Of a DNA stretch of 64,000 nt, positions 1 through 10,440 are shown piece after piece. The position numbers and the translations under genes are program-made. Under the pieces are notes generated by a model. That model searched no databases and was not told the DNA's origin. It worked only from the letters and a program-made list of their open reading frames with translations. Source of the DNA: Vombatus ursinus (Eukaryota; Chordata; Mammalia; Diprotodontia; Vombatidae); NCBI RefSeq assembly GCF_900497805.2, contig NW_020954610.1, positions 35,246,835 through 35,310,834 on the forward strand, read 5' to 3'. Each line of letters begins with the position of its first letter. Positions within the stretch are counted from its first letter, which is position 1.

Positions 1-539
1 GTTTGTATAAATGTCTACTTTTACTCTCTGATAATGAGATGATATTCCTTAACTTTCCTTTCCCTTCCCACCCATCTCTCCAGTGTATTCCTTTTCTCCT
101 CTCTTTCCATTCTTCTATTAAGATCATCAAGACATAACAGGACCACTCCCAGGTCTTGTCTAATTACACTCCCTCTCTGATCCCTGATAATGATAGGCTT
201 CAGAGGCAACATAGCTATCATCTCCCCATATCTGAATGTGAGGAATTTATCCTTGTCTTTATCATTGTTCATTTATGTTTACCTTTTTACCTCTTAACTA
301 TTGTGTTTGAATTTTGAAGTTTCTACTCATCTCTGATCTTTTCATCAAGAATGACTGGAATTACTCTATTTCATTAAAGATTGACTCAGTAGCATTAGAC
401 AAATTTTTACTGGATAAATTATTTTTGGCTGTAAGTTTCTATCCTTTGCCTTCTGGAATACTTCATCACAAGTTCGTCACTCCTTTACAGTGGTGGCTGC
501 TAAATCATGTGTGATCTTGACTGTGTCTCCTTGACACTT
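1..539. other. Unclassified intronic DNA at left edge
   Basis: I see no recognisable gene or repeat. An 83-codon open frame on the minus strand (21-272) has no family resemblance that I can recognise and no supporting splice context. The right part may already belong to the antisense L1 that becomes recognisable near 540. Confidence 0.4.
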
Positions 540-1880
540 AAATTTGTTCTTTCTGGGTGGCTGTAGTATTTTTTTCTTTGACCTGGAAGTTCTGAATTTT
601 GGCTATGATAATCCTAGGTGTTTTCATTTTGTGTTTTTTTTTTTTCCCCCAAAGGTGACTGGTAGATCCTTTCTGTTTATTTGCTTTCTGATTTTAAGAG
701 ATGTGGACAGTTTTCTTTTACAATTTCTTGAAATAGGATGTTTAGGATCTTTTTTTTTTTTTGTCATGTCATTGATAGCCCAATGATTCTTCATTTTTTT
801 CCCCTCAATCTGTTTTCCAGGTAAGGTGTTTTTGCTAGGAGATGCTTTATTTTTTCTTTGATTTTCTTCCAATTTTTGATTTTGTTTTAATATTTCTCAT
901 TGTCTTAAAGGAGTCACTGGCTTCTATTTGGTTATTTCTAATTTTGGGGCAATTTGTTGCTTGGCCAAAGTTCATTTGGAAGCCATTAATTTCATTTCCA
1001 CTTCTCTCTTCCATAGCTCTCGTTTCATTTCTAATTTTGTTTTAAGAATTCTCATTTCATTTATAAAAAAATAAAATATTTTAACTCTTGCTTTATTTCT
1101 TCCAATAATTCTAGTTGGATTGGTGCCTATCCTGTTTTCTCTGAGGCTTTAATTGTAGATGTTTTGTAGTCTATCTCTTCTGGGTTTGTGCCTGACACCA
1201 TAGCTTTTCATAGTGGTGTCTTTTGTTTGCTCATTCTTCCCACTTATTTCCTAACTTCAGACTTGATATTAGCACTAGGCTGTGCCACACTTCTAGAGGG
1301 CTTGTTCATTTATTGCTTTTTTGTATTGAGTATTATATTATTCCAGGATCTCAGAGACCTGCAAGCTTTCAGTATTCCCAAAGGGGTTTGATCCAGGACA
1401 AAGTTTGATTATTATCCCTGTCTAAACTTTGCAAGTTCCTGACCTGCATTTGAATCTAAGCTGCTGAACTCATCCTCTATTAGACAGCTGAAAAGCTTTT
1501 TCGGTTCAGAGTGAAAAATTGTAGGCTTCCTTTTTATCTTTGATTTCTGCCCTGGGTATTCCCTTGCAGTGTAGGCTAGGTGCTGTACCTGAAATGCCAC
1601 TCTTCTCCTGGGGTCTGAGCCATATTGCTGATGCTGGCTTTTGAACTTCCTCCTTTCTCGGCACATTATCCAGGGTCTCCCTACCCAGGAACTGAAAGGC
1701 CACCTATAGGTGTAGATTGTTTTCTTAGTCTATGGATCTGTTATCCAGAAGTAGGTAGTGTGCCAATTGACATCAGTCCCTGTTGTGCTGCCCCAGATTG
1801 TGGACATCTCGTCTTTGTGATTAAACAAATTCCTGGGCACTAAGCACTCAGTGTCTGGAGACCTTTCTGTCTCTCTCTGC
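540..1880 (-). mobile_element. Antisense L1 fragment: ORF1 N-terminal region and 5' UTR-like part
   Basis: Read on the minus strand this resembles the ORF1 coiled-coil region and the GC-richer 5' portion of marsupial L1. Phrases such as the AATCTGTTTTCCAGGT motif near 810 and the paired gaattttggctatgataatcctaggtg segment recur in related form in the clearer L1 copies at 50.8-52.1 kb. It is heavily diverged, with frames interrupted many times. The part from 1400 to 1880 could belong to a different L1 or HAL1-like lineage. Confidence 0.55.
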
Positions 1881-1904
1881 TATGCAGTTGGACAAATGAT
1901 CACT

Positions 1905-2089
1905 GTGACTTGCTCTCTGTTATGCCGACCAGCAATATATCAAAACCACGATACAGAAAATTGTGATGTGCAAGGGATAACTATACTGCGATAAGTGTAT
2001 GCAAAATAAGATAATTTCATTAGAAAAGTATAAAAGAACACGCTTTGAGCATGTCATAACTTAGGGACAGGAAGTGACTTGCTCTCTGT
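1905..2089. repeat. 16-bp exact direct repeat flanking a 153-bp segment
   Basis: GTGACTTGCTCTCTGT occurs at 1905-1920 and again at 2074-2089. The segment between has no poly(A) tail and matches no element I recognise, so this is either a target-site duplication of an unidentified short element or a local duplication. Confidence 0.6.
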
Positions 2090-2193
2090 ATCATCTATCA
2101 GATTTCAGTCTGATGCATTTTTTAGGTACATTTGGAGGGGAGCATGGCTATTCAACCTAATGCTACTTCATCACATTGGCTCCTTCTCCTTGC

Positions 2194-2347
2194 CTTTTTT
2201 TTTTCTTTTTGGTGAGGCAATCAGGGTTAAGTGACTTGTCCAGGGTCACACAGTTAGTAAGTGTCAAGTGTCTGAGGCTGGATTTGAACTCAGGTCCTTC
2301 TTGACTTCAAGACCGGAGCTCTATCCACTTTGCCACCTAGCTGCCCC
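2194..2347 (-). mobile_element. CORE-SINE (SINE1_MD/WSINE1-type), antisense
   Basis: On the minus strand it reads from the tRNA-like head (GGGGCAGCTAGGTGGC...) through the CORE region (agctgtgtgaccctgggcaa-like, with TTAACC) to a poly(A) tail. It is near full length at about 150 bp. Flanking copies of TCTCCTTGC at 2185-2193 and 2348-2356 form a 9-bp target-site duplication, as expected for LINE-driven insertion. Confidence 0.9.
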
Positions 2348-2356
2348 TCTCCTTGC

Positions 2357-3140
2357 TTTTTCAAAGTATTACCTAGGACTGCTCTTTCATCCCAAGAACC
2401 AGAAGCAAAGTTGTTAGTCAATTTTAGAAGTAAAGACTTAAGAGGATGAGGAGCTCTACCCCTAAATAACTTATTGTCTTGCCTGGAGGAGTCAGAGGAA
2501 GTAGGGGTATCTCCAGAGCTGGCTTCTTTCTAAAAGGAAACTAGTCTCTTGATTAATGAGGCATCTCATTCTCTGCCTCTAAGATCTGCTATTTAACTTT
2601 ACATTAGACATTTTTCAGCCTCCCTTGTTTAGTTACCAAAAGGAACTAATTTCATGGAGCCTAAAGAAACCTGTAGAGGCTTTAAAGACACTAGACTAGG
2701 GCTAGCCAGTTAGAATAAGTACCTTGGAGCATGAAGAGGGATAGGTTTGGTTATGAGTACTTATAAGCTTGGTCTTTCTCAAGGTAGAAGAAAGGAGGCA
2801 TTTTCTAAATGTGGATAAAAAAAAAATCGCAGTGCTTAAGTATAATGTAGCAATGCTTCTGTTCATCAAAAGCCAAAGTGCTCACTTGAGAATGCATCGT
2901 TCTAGTTGAGACAGATGCTTTTTTTCTGCAGGGAGTGGAAGAGAGACAATTGTTTATTTTGGGGGAGACTAACAAATTATTTGATTTTAATCTACTAAAG
3001 TAGAGGAAAAGTTGTTGCTATAAACTCTAATGTTGACTGATAACAAAGGAAGTCTCATTCCCACAACATAAAGTAAAATGAACATCTGGTTATTATCCAG
3101 ATAATTTGGTCAGTGTTGATAGGTACCCTGAATAATTCAT
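2357..3140. other. Unclassified intronic DNA
   Basis: There is no open frame of note and no repeat I can name between the two SINEs. Base composition is ordinary for the window. Confidence 0.5.
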
Positions 3141-3160
3141 ATGCAAAAATGAAAGTTTTT

Positions 3161-3313
3161 TTTTGTTTTATTTGTAGGCAATTGGAGTTAAGTGACTTGC
3201 CCAGGGTCACACAGCTAGTAAGTGTCAAGTGTTTGGTCTGAGGCCGATTTTGAACTCAGGTCCTCCTGACTGCAGGGCCGGTGCTCTATCCACTGTGCCG
3301 CTTAGCTACCCCC
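3161..3313 (-). mobile_element. CORE-SINE (SINE1_MD/WSINE1-type), antisense
   Basis: This is the second copy of the same family, with an internal extra TTGGTC-type change relative to the others. A 15-bp target-site duplication AAAATGAAAGTTTTT lies at 3146-3160 and 3314-3328. The perfect duplication implies a fairly recent insertion compared with the MIR and L2 copies. Confidence 0.92.
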
Positions 3314-3559
3314 AAAATGAAAGTTTTTACTCTAATTTTCTTCTGTCAGCTTGAATAAAATCAACTTTGGGTTTCCCTTATTTTTAACCATGGATAACTT
3401 TTGAAACAATGAGAAAAACAGTACATATTTTATGCTTTTTAAAATTTTGGTACACAAGTGCTGTCTATACAACTGAAATTTGAGAAACATCCAAATGAAT
3501 CCTTTAAAAAAATCTAGTATATCTTATTCATACAGACATAGCAAAGCAAACAATGGAAA

Positions 3560-3735
3560 GAAACAGTGACTTTGGAAAGAAGCAGAAAGACCTATCTCTG
3601 GCACTAACTGAGTGAACAGTTGGTAAGGAACTTGATTTGCATGGGCCTCAGTTTCTTCTTTTGATAAATGAGGGAATGGGACTGAATGTTCTCTGAGGTC
3701 TCTTCCAGCTCTAGCTTTATGCTCCTAAGATCTGT
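3560..3735 (+). mobile_element. MIR3-type SINE fragment
   Basis: It ends with the MIR3 hallmark of a GGGCCTCAGTTTCTTC segment, an ATGAGGG...TGGGACT segment and CTCTTCCAGCTCTA. The head is degraded. It is an ancient mammalian SINE, diverged in proportion. Confidence 0.65.
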
Positions 3736-3894
3736 ATGTCTTTGTGGAGCTCTAGCTATTTCTCCTTATATAGCTCTGACTGTATTAATAGATTACTCTG
3801 ATTCCACTTCTACATTTCTATGGCAGCCTCCCTGAGAAATGGAGGTAATGTTAGCAAATGACAGCAATAAAATCAAGTTTAAAAAAAAATTCTT

Positions 3895-4660
3895 CCTTAT
3901 TTTTGTTCCACCCTCATCTTCCATATATTGGTCTCAAGTCTGTTGCTTTGTAATGTCCAACCACTGACCCTAGTCCTATGTTCTGGAGCCACAGAGATAA
4001 ATTCAACCCCTCTTTCATATCTCTTTAGATATTAGAAAACAGCTTTCTTTCCTAAATATAGAAAATGTGTTCCATCCATCTAACAGAGAGAGAAAGTAAA
4101 TACACACCCCGATGGATAGTCACAAAATTATAGATTCTAACCCACACTTCAACGGAAATCCCTTTTACAATATAGTCTACAAGCATTTAACTTTTCCTTG
4201 AAGACCTTTAAGGAGGGGAACTCACTAACTATCCAGGAAATTTATTCCTTTGTGGGATAGTGTTAAGAAGTTTTTTCCCTGAGTCAAGTTTTAAATCTGC
4301 CTCTCTGCAGCGACCACCTGCTGCTCTTCTGGGGCCAGAGAGGCTCTTCAAGATGACAACACTTCCAATCTTTGAAGACAGCTGTTAAAACCACCTTCTC
4401 CACCAAATCTCTTTTCTAGGCTCACCAGTTCCTTCAAACTAGTTTTCAACTAAGATAGTCTTCAATCCCTTGATCACTTGTCTCTGGAGGGGTTTTCTAG
4501 TTTGTCGATGGTCTTTTAATTCTGATGATTCCTCTGATAGTAAATTTACATCCTTGATATTTCTCTTTGGTTGATCTGAGAAAATATCTGCCTCAAGCCA
4601 CTGTAAAATTTTAATGTGGCCCATGAAGTGCATGACTGTCGGACAGAATTTTTAAATTTG
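3895..4660 (-). mobile_element. CR1/L3-like LINE 3'-end fragments, antisense
   Basis: Two adjacent stretches (about 3895-4045 and 4160-4640) resemble the antisense of amniote CR1/L3 3' ends: TTCTTCCTTAT, the CTAGTCCTATGTTCTGGAGCC block, TTGAAGACAGCTGTTA, AGGCTCACCAGTTCCTTCAA and a CTAGTTTGTCGATG block. Assignment between CR1 and L3 is from memory only. The fragments end just before the MCC promoter. Confidence 0.55.
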
Positions 4661-4689
4661 TCAGTATCTTAAAAGGGAGGACTTTTCAT

Positions 4690-5340
4690 GCCTTCGTGAA
4701 GTCTATACCCTTTCCCTTTCCTTTCCCTACTTCCTTCCTCCCCAAACCCCAAGACAACCTTTCTTGGCTATTTAAGTGGCTTTTCCTGTTTGTCTTTTAC
4801 CATTATAGTTTTAGGTACTGTAATCAGTATTACAAAGAACTGGAAAGATGCCTGCAGTTACAAAATGCTCTCTCTGTCCTCCTCCCTCCTTTTTCTCTTC
4901 AGGTCCCGCCCCTTCTGCTCACCCTTTAGCCAGCAGCAAGACAGCTGTGTTCAATCAGAAACCACTTACAACTCCAGGCTGAAGAGAAGGGGGAAACTTT
5001 AGCGTGCAGTGCCGCAGAGAGGTCTGTGTCTCTCTCGAGCGTTTTCTTGTTCCACGGGGCCCATCCGGTGGACTCTTTGGAAGCGCCCCGAATCGTTTCT
5101 CGGGTACTGGTCTCTCATGGTAGGTGCCTTCCAACCCAGCTGGGGAGAAAGGTAGCTCAGAACTGCGGAGGCATTGCTGGAGCTGATATTTCGCATGGAC
5201 TTTTGGCAGTTTGGAAATGCAAAGCGATTGCTACCTTGTATCTGCAGTCGGGGCAACGGGGTGCTCAGCAACGTTAGCGAATTTTTGGTAGCAATGGATC
5301 GTCGGTGAAACGAAAACCAACTTGGCTATTTTCGGGATGT
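4690..5340 (+). promoter_or_regulatory. MCC: Probable internal CpG-rich promoter of MCC short isoform
   Basis: This stretch stands out from the AT-rich surroundings. I count about 22 CpG dinucleotides between 5000 and 5340, against near absence in neighbouring DNA. A GC box of Sp1 type (CCCGCCCC) lies at 4905-4912, after a pyrimidine-rich tract. A weak TATA-like TATTTAA sits at 4769-4775, but it is probably too far from the CpG cluster to matter. The position just before an MCC first coding exon suggests a TATA-less alternative promoter inside the gene. The transcription start cannot be read from sequence alone; a start around 4950-5050 is inference. Confidence 0.6.
5195..5308 (+). other. Upstream ORF, 37 codons, in MCC leader
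   Basis: An ATG at 5195-5197 opens a frame of 37 codons ending at TGA 5306-5308, wholly inside the presumed leader. A shorter upstream ORF (ATG 5117, stop TAG 5153-5155) precedes it. The peptide is not recognised. If the leader is transcribed unspliced, this ORF would be met before the MCC start and could lower its translation. Confidence 0.35.
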
Positions 5341-5347
5341 TTGCATC

Positions 5348-5431
5348 ATGATTTTGGGTTTACAAATCCAGAGTGAAAATGGCTGTCTAGAGCAAAATGT
5401 GCAAAAAGGGAAAAGCGAGAAAAGGGAGTGA
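5348..5431 (+). other. Upstream ORF, 27 codons, abutting the next uORF
   Basis: An ATG at 5348-5350 reads 27 codons to TGA at 5429-5431. The stop is followed at once by another ATG at 5432 (TGAATG). That arrangement is compatible with termination and reinitiation, but this is inference from spacing only. The peptide is not recognised. Confidence 0.35.
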
Positions 5432-5536
5432 ATGTTGAGTCTCAAATACAACTTCCGTATATTAAAACCTGGCGGAATAATCAAGCCTGAAAAGTACAAT
5501 CATGAATTCTGGAGTTGTCTTGAAATATGGAAATGA
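5432..5536 (+). other. Upstream ORF, 34 codons, overlapping the MCC start
   Basis: An ATG at 5432-5434 opens 34 codons in a frame different from MCC, ending at TGA 5534-5536, which is 32 bases past the MCC ATG. Ribosomes translating it would pass over the main start. An overlapping uORF of this kind usually represses the downstream frame. Whether it is used depends on the real transcription start. Confidence 0.4.
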
Positions 5537-5558
5537 CTCCTCTGCGGAGCTGAGTGAG
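5502..5558 (+). CDS. MCC: MCC short-isoform first coding exon (19 codons)
   Basis: The exon encodes MNSGVVLKYGNDSSAELSE and ends at a consensus donor, GAG followed by GTAAGAA, in phase 0. I recall the human short MCC isoform (829 residues) beginning MNSGVAMKYGNDSSAELSE before LHSAALASLKG, which would leave two differences in 19 residues and the same exon end. MCC is a coiled-coil protein with a C-terminal PDZ-binding end, reported to restrain Wnt/beta-catenin signalling and cell-cycle progression and to act in the cytoplasm and at the cell edge. The start is supported by an in-frame stop at 5478 and an A at position -3. The exon is too short for ORF finders. I did not find the next exon in the window, so the intron is longer than 58 kb. 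Confidence 0.88.
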
Positions 5559-5599
5559 GTAAGAAATTGCTGAAGTCTGTACGTTCCTATTTGTCATGC

Positions 5600-8230
5600 G
5601 TTTGGTTTTTTTTGAAATCCTTTCTCTTCCTCTTTCACGTCCATCTCCCTCCTCCCACTCCACCCCCTACGTTGTGCTTCCAGGCTGCAGTCCTTGCAAT
5701 GAAAGATTAATTGATTTTCTGTATCTTGTTTTAACTTGCAGGGCTGCTCAGGAAATGACCTGAACTTACTTGTACTTTGAGTTTGCAGTGAGGGATGTAA
5801 AAGAAAAGCAATTCTTGTACGGAGAGGCGTTTTTCCTTGCTTTAGTAAGGATTCCCCTCCCCTTTCCTCCCCACCCCCCACATTCCTTGTTGTAGTAGGT
5901 AAAATACACAGAGATCCCAGCCCAGATTAAGCGGATGGTAACTAAAATTTGATAGGAAGAGAAAGAGTAGAAAAGCAAATAGTATTAAGCCAACAACTTT
6001 AGTTGAATCCATGTGAAATATTTGATTAAGTTCAGCCAAGGTAGTCCTGCTTCTTCTGTTTAGATGAGTTTATCCTTGTTGGGGGATGGGAGGGAGGACG
6101 GTGAAAGCCATTTAGAAGTTGATTTCCTGGCTGAATAGTAGGACTTGGATTCCATCAATTTTACCCTTGAAAACACATTTGAAACTCCCAAGCTAGCAGG
6201 AGTCTTGACCAATTGTGTTTAAATAGATTTTGAAATTAAAAATCACACAAAACGTTATGCAAGTATTAGAGTAGTAAACTGCTCTAAATTGCGTTTTTTT
6301 TTTTTTTTTTGGATGACTGTAAGGAATGCCTTGGACACATGTTATAGTGATTTTGAATGCATGAAAAGTGGTGAAGGGTTTTAAATGTACATTTGAGATT
6401 AGGACATCTTTATTGCTAGTTTTTAAAAATGAGAAGGCTGGTGTACAGCACTTTTTTTTTTGTCCTTTGCGCAGTTTATGCACTGCTGTAGTCTCCTGGA
6501 AGAAAGAAATGAATAAAAGATGTGGCAAATAGGAAGGTAACCCAAAGGCAACTAAATAGATTTCCAAACTAGTCACATCGATGCGAAAGTCAAGAGATAG
6601 AGCCTTCCAGTGGTTAGCAGGATGGGGGTTGGTGATTAGAAAGAACTAAAGGGAAGAGGAAGAACATCAGAAAGGGAAACATGAGAAGGTTTAATGTTCT
6701 CATGCATAACCACTTACTGCAATTGGCCATGTAGCATGATGCTTTGATTTAAAGGCCATTCTGTTGTACTGCATTCTGTTATTTTGGTGGGGGAGGAGGA
6801 GGAGAAAATAGAATCGCATCTTATATTTATGGACAGTTACATTAAGTACTTAAGGCACAATATTCACTTATTCACAGCATTCATTTAGATAAGAGGGTGG
6901 GGAGAAAAAGAAATTGATAGTGACATCATAATTTGGTAGATGAAGACTTGGTGACGGAGTAATTAAGTAATGTGCCAGATTTACAAACAGGAAGTTATTA
7001 GTGTGGTAGAAAAAGAACCAAAGTTTAAATCTCTAGTAGGACTCTTAACCCCTTTCTCCTCTTCTGTCCTGATGTCAAATCTTTTTGAAATTTTTCTTTC
7101 TTAAACGATGTCAGTGACAATATTGTATGATAGAATCTTCACTAGGCCCCTTAATCTTGCTTGCAATATCTCTGAATATCATAAGCTTTTCTATGCTATC
7201 TAGTTTCCTGGGCTTTAAACTTAAATAGTAACAATTCTAAGAGATTTTCGAAACTGTGACTTCTGGGTAAGCCATCATTGCAGTGGTGTCAAACTGAAAT
7301 AGAAGTAGGGATACTACATTTACCTAAGGATCTCTGAGGGCCTCATAGTAAATTAGTTGTAAAATGTAATAATGTATGTGGCATTTTTTTATTTATCTGT
7401 TAAGTATTCCCCAATTACAGGGATTTGGTTTGGGTAGGATTTGGTAGTGTGATAAGTCTTGTGTTGAGTTGGGAATGAGGAGATCTGGATTTACACCAGA
7501 GTCCCTGTGTGCTTTGATTCCTTAACTTAAATTTGTGTGCTATCTCAGCAAAATGCTTCATACAAGTTCTTAATTTCTGCCTCATTAGTATCAGTAATTT
7601 ACAACTTTTTTTTCAAAAAGATAGGCAGAACAAACAACTAATTTGAGGTGCTTAACACCCTGCAAAAGTCAGAGCTACAATTTAAACCTGATACCAAAGC
7701 AAAGGTAGTTTTATGCTTCCATCTTCTAGATTTTTCTTATATCTTCCTCTAGCATCAATTCATTGTTTGTTTTTATTTAACCAATCTGAGTTCCCTGGAG
7801 TTTGCCCCATAAACATCTACCCTCTTTCATTTTCTTTTAATTCTTTTTGGAGTCTTCATCAGTAGATTTATTCTCTAGGCAAAGTCATTCATTGTTGATG
7901 CAATTTAAGTTGTTTTTAAGAGTTTTGTAAAGGCTGTGCTGCCTTGAAAAACCTCAATCCAAAATCAATTTATCCTAGTTATTAAAAAAAAGGATTTTAA
8001 CTTTCACTTTGTATATATTTTTTAAAAAATTAAACTTAAAAATATGTGTACCAGCATAAAAGTATACATTTCCATTTTCTCTTAGGCGTTTTCCCATTAG
8101 ATACCTCAGGTTTCATCAACTATATATACTTTTCTTCATCTTTCCCTCCTTGTTTAACACCTATTCTTTTTTTTAGTAACCTGTAGAGCAAACTCTATAG
8201 AGAAATTGCTTTCTAAAAAAAAAAAAAAAA
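5600..8230. other. MCC: Unclassified start of MCC intron
   Basis: This follows the exon and is free of repeats I can name apart from short A and T runs. A 127-codon open frame on the minus strand (6193-6576) has no recognised relatives, is low-complexity in parts and runs through a poly(T) tract, so I do not call it a gene. Any intronic enhancers for the alternative promoter could lie here. Confidence 0.45.
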
Positions 8231-8232
8231 GA

Positions 8233-9575
8233 ATTAGGGCAGGGCCAATGTGGCAGAGAAAAGGCAGGGACTCACCTGAGCTCTCCCATAACCTTATATT
8301 CATTGGAATTGGCTCAAAGAGGGAATAGAATACACACTCAGTTGTTACAGAAGTCTAGTAGAAGGGGGAGGGGATAAGAGAAGTTAGAAGGGAGGGCAGA
8401 TTGAGGGAGATAAAAGTTAGAAACAAAACACTTTTGAGAATGGACAGGGTGGAAGGAGGGAGAGCAGGATAAATGGGAAAAATAAGATAAAAAAATACAT
8501 AGTAATGATAACTGGAAAAAATTACAGCCGATTTCTTTGCTATCGACCTCATTTCTCAAATATATAGAGAACTGAGTCAAGTTTATAGAAATAAGAGCCA
8601 TTCTTTAATTGATAAATGGTCAAAAGATATATACAAGCAGTTTTCAGATAAAGTAATCAAAGTTATCTGTAATCATAGAAAATGCTCTAAATCACTATTG
8701 AGTAGAAAAATGTAAATTAAAAGAACTCTGAGTAAATTAAAAGAACCCCACACCTATCAGATTGGCTAATATGAGAGAAAAGGAAAATGACAAATGTTGG
8801 AGAGGAGGTGGGAAAATTGAGACGCTAATGCGCTATTGGTGAAGTTATGAACTGATTCAGCTATTCTGGGGAGAAATTTGGAACTATGTCCAAAGGCCTA
8901 TAAAGTATACTTTGACCAAACAATTCCATTACTAGGTTTGTATCCCAAAGAGATTAAAAAAAAAAAAGAAAAAGAAAAAGGACCTACTGATACAGAAATA
9001 TTTATAGCAGCTCTTTTTGTGGTGGCAAAGAATTGGAAATTGAGGGGATGCCCATCAATTGGGTGTATATTGGGGTGCATCAATTGTAGTATGTGATTGT
9101 GATGGAATACTATGTGTTATAAGAAATGACAAGCAGGATGTTGTCAGAAAAACCTGAAAAACATATGTGAACTGATATGAAGTGAAGTGAGTAGAACTAG
9201 GAGAACATTGTATTGTAACAGCAATATTGTATGATGATCAACTGTGAATGATTTGGTTATTCTCAGCAATACAATCATCCAAGACAATTCTGAAGGACTT
9301 ATGAGGAAAAATTATATCCATCCCCAGAGAAAGAACTGGGGAAGTCTGAATGCAGATTGAGGCTTACTTTTTCTTTTTTTTTTTTTGTTTGTGTTTTCTT
9401 TCATAACGTAACTAACATGACTGCACATGTGTAACCTATATAACATTGCTTGCCTTCTCAATATGGGCAGGGAAAGCAGGGAGGAAGAGAATTTGGAACT
9501 CAAAAATTTTAAAAATGAATCTTAAAATTGTTTTTACATGTAACTGGAGAAAAATAAAATATTGAGTTATATAAA
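8233..9575 (+). mobile_element. L1 with 5'-end-like start joined to ORF2 tail/3' UTR
   Basis: The first 60 bases resemble the marsupial L1 5' terminus (CCAATGTGGCAGAGAAAAGG..., ACCTGAGCTCTCCC). From about 8490 the sequence is the L1 3' part: TCAAATATATAGAGAACTGA, AAATGGTCAAAAGATAT, CACACCTATCAGATTGGCTA, AGCAGCTCTTTTTGTGGTGG, and finally AACTCAAAAATTTT...AATAAAATA. Nearly all of ORF1 and ORF2 is missing. It is either an internally deleted L1 or two fragments side by side. Confidence 0.75.
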
Positions 9576-9599
9576 ATTATATATATATCCCAGGGTTCT

Positions 9600-9794
9600 C
9601 AAAATTCTGGTACAGACAAAACTCTGGTACCTCATTACCTCTCTTCTGTGTGATGCAATAGTCTTCTAATTGTTTTTTCTGTGTCTTGCCCCTCAAATTT
9701 ATTCTCTATTTAACTGTCATTGTGGTTTTCCTAAAGGTATCACCTTTGCTCAGTAAACTTCAGTGGCTCCATACCATCTTCAGAATCAAATATA
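9600..9794 (+). mobile_element. L2 3'-region fragment, left part
   Basis: This is sense L2 3' sequence, including a TTCCTAAAGGTATCACC block and CTTCAGTGGCTCCATACC. It stops at TCAAATATA (9786-9794), where a 184-bp A-rich insert interrupts it. The L2 resumes near 9988. Confidence 0.7.
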
Positions 9795-9978
9795 GAAAAA
9801 AGAAAAGAAATTTACATGACAATTTTGTTGTATATTTGAAAGGAATAGCAAGTAGATTAGTACATTCATAGTTCATCTACAATCATCTTTTTTTATTGTA
9901 CTGTTATGGAAATGCTCGTTTTATTACATAAATATGTATTAATGTTAAAAAATAAAAGGGAAAAATAAAAAAATCAAG
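9795..9978 (+). mobile_element. 184-bp A-tailed insert inside L2 (L1-tail-like)
   Basis: This insert is flanked by TCAAATATA at 9786-9794 and 9979-9987. It ends in AAAAATAAAAGGGAAAAATAAAAAAA, an A-rich tail with AATAAA-type signals. The body resembles a LINE 3' UTR with TTATGGAAATGCTCGTTTTA, but I cannot name the family firmly. Confidence 0.6.
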
Positions 9979-10440
9979 TCAAATATAAAATTCTATATTT
10001 GGCATTTAAAGCCTTTCACAACTTGAAATTTTCCGACCTTTCCAGTCATCTTATACTTTATTGTCCTCCATGCCTTCTACACTACAGTTATACATTCTGT
10101 TCTTCACAGGTAACACTCCAATCTCTCAACTCTGTGCCTCTTCACTGGCTTTCCCACATGCTTGGAATACCTTCCCTTCTCACCTCCATCTCTTAGCTTT
10201 CTTCAAGACAGCTCAAATCTCACCTTCTTCTGCAGGAGGCCTTTCCTGGTACCATCCTCCCCTGTGCCTTTGAGATTAGCTTCAATCCACTCTATATATC
10301 TTGTTTCTATGGTTATTTAAATGTTGTCTCTCCTATTAGAATGTGATCTCTTTGAGGACAGGGATGATATTTTTGCCTTTATATCTCCAGCACTTACAAT
10401 GATACCTGGCATAAAGTAAGTGCTTTATGTGTGCTTGTTG
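9979..10440 (+). mobile_element. L2 3' end, right part
   Basis: This is classic L2 3' sequence: TTTGGCATTTAAAGCC, a CACATGCTTGGAATACCTTCC block, CTTCAAGACAGCTCAAAT, AGGAGGCCTTTCCTGGTACC, a gaggacagggatgatattttt block and TGGCATAAAGTAAGTGCTT. Coding remnants lie before it. Together with 9600-9794 it forms one interrupted copy. Confidence 0.85.

Larger units (their letters stand above)
4990..5501 (+). other. MCC: Probable 5' leader of the MCC short-isoform first exon
   Basis: This is the transcribed leader if the promoter call is right. It holds at least four upstream ATGs: 5117, 5195, 5348 and 5432. An in-frame stop TAA at 5478-5480 precedes the MCC start, so the coding frame cannot extend upstream. 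The sequence around 5117-5123 also reads as a plausible splice donor (ATG followed by GTAGGT), so an internal leader intron or alternative exon end is possible. The 5' boundary is a guess based on the CpG cluster. Confidence 0.45.

Noticed and set aside
6193-6576. 127-codon open frame on the minus strand
   Set aside because: It runs through a poly(T/A) tract, has no recognised domain, and lies in otherwise non-coding intron; it is a chance frame.
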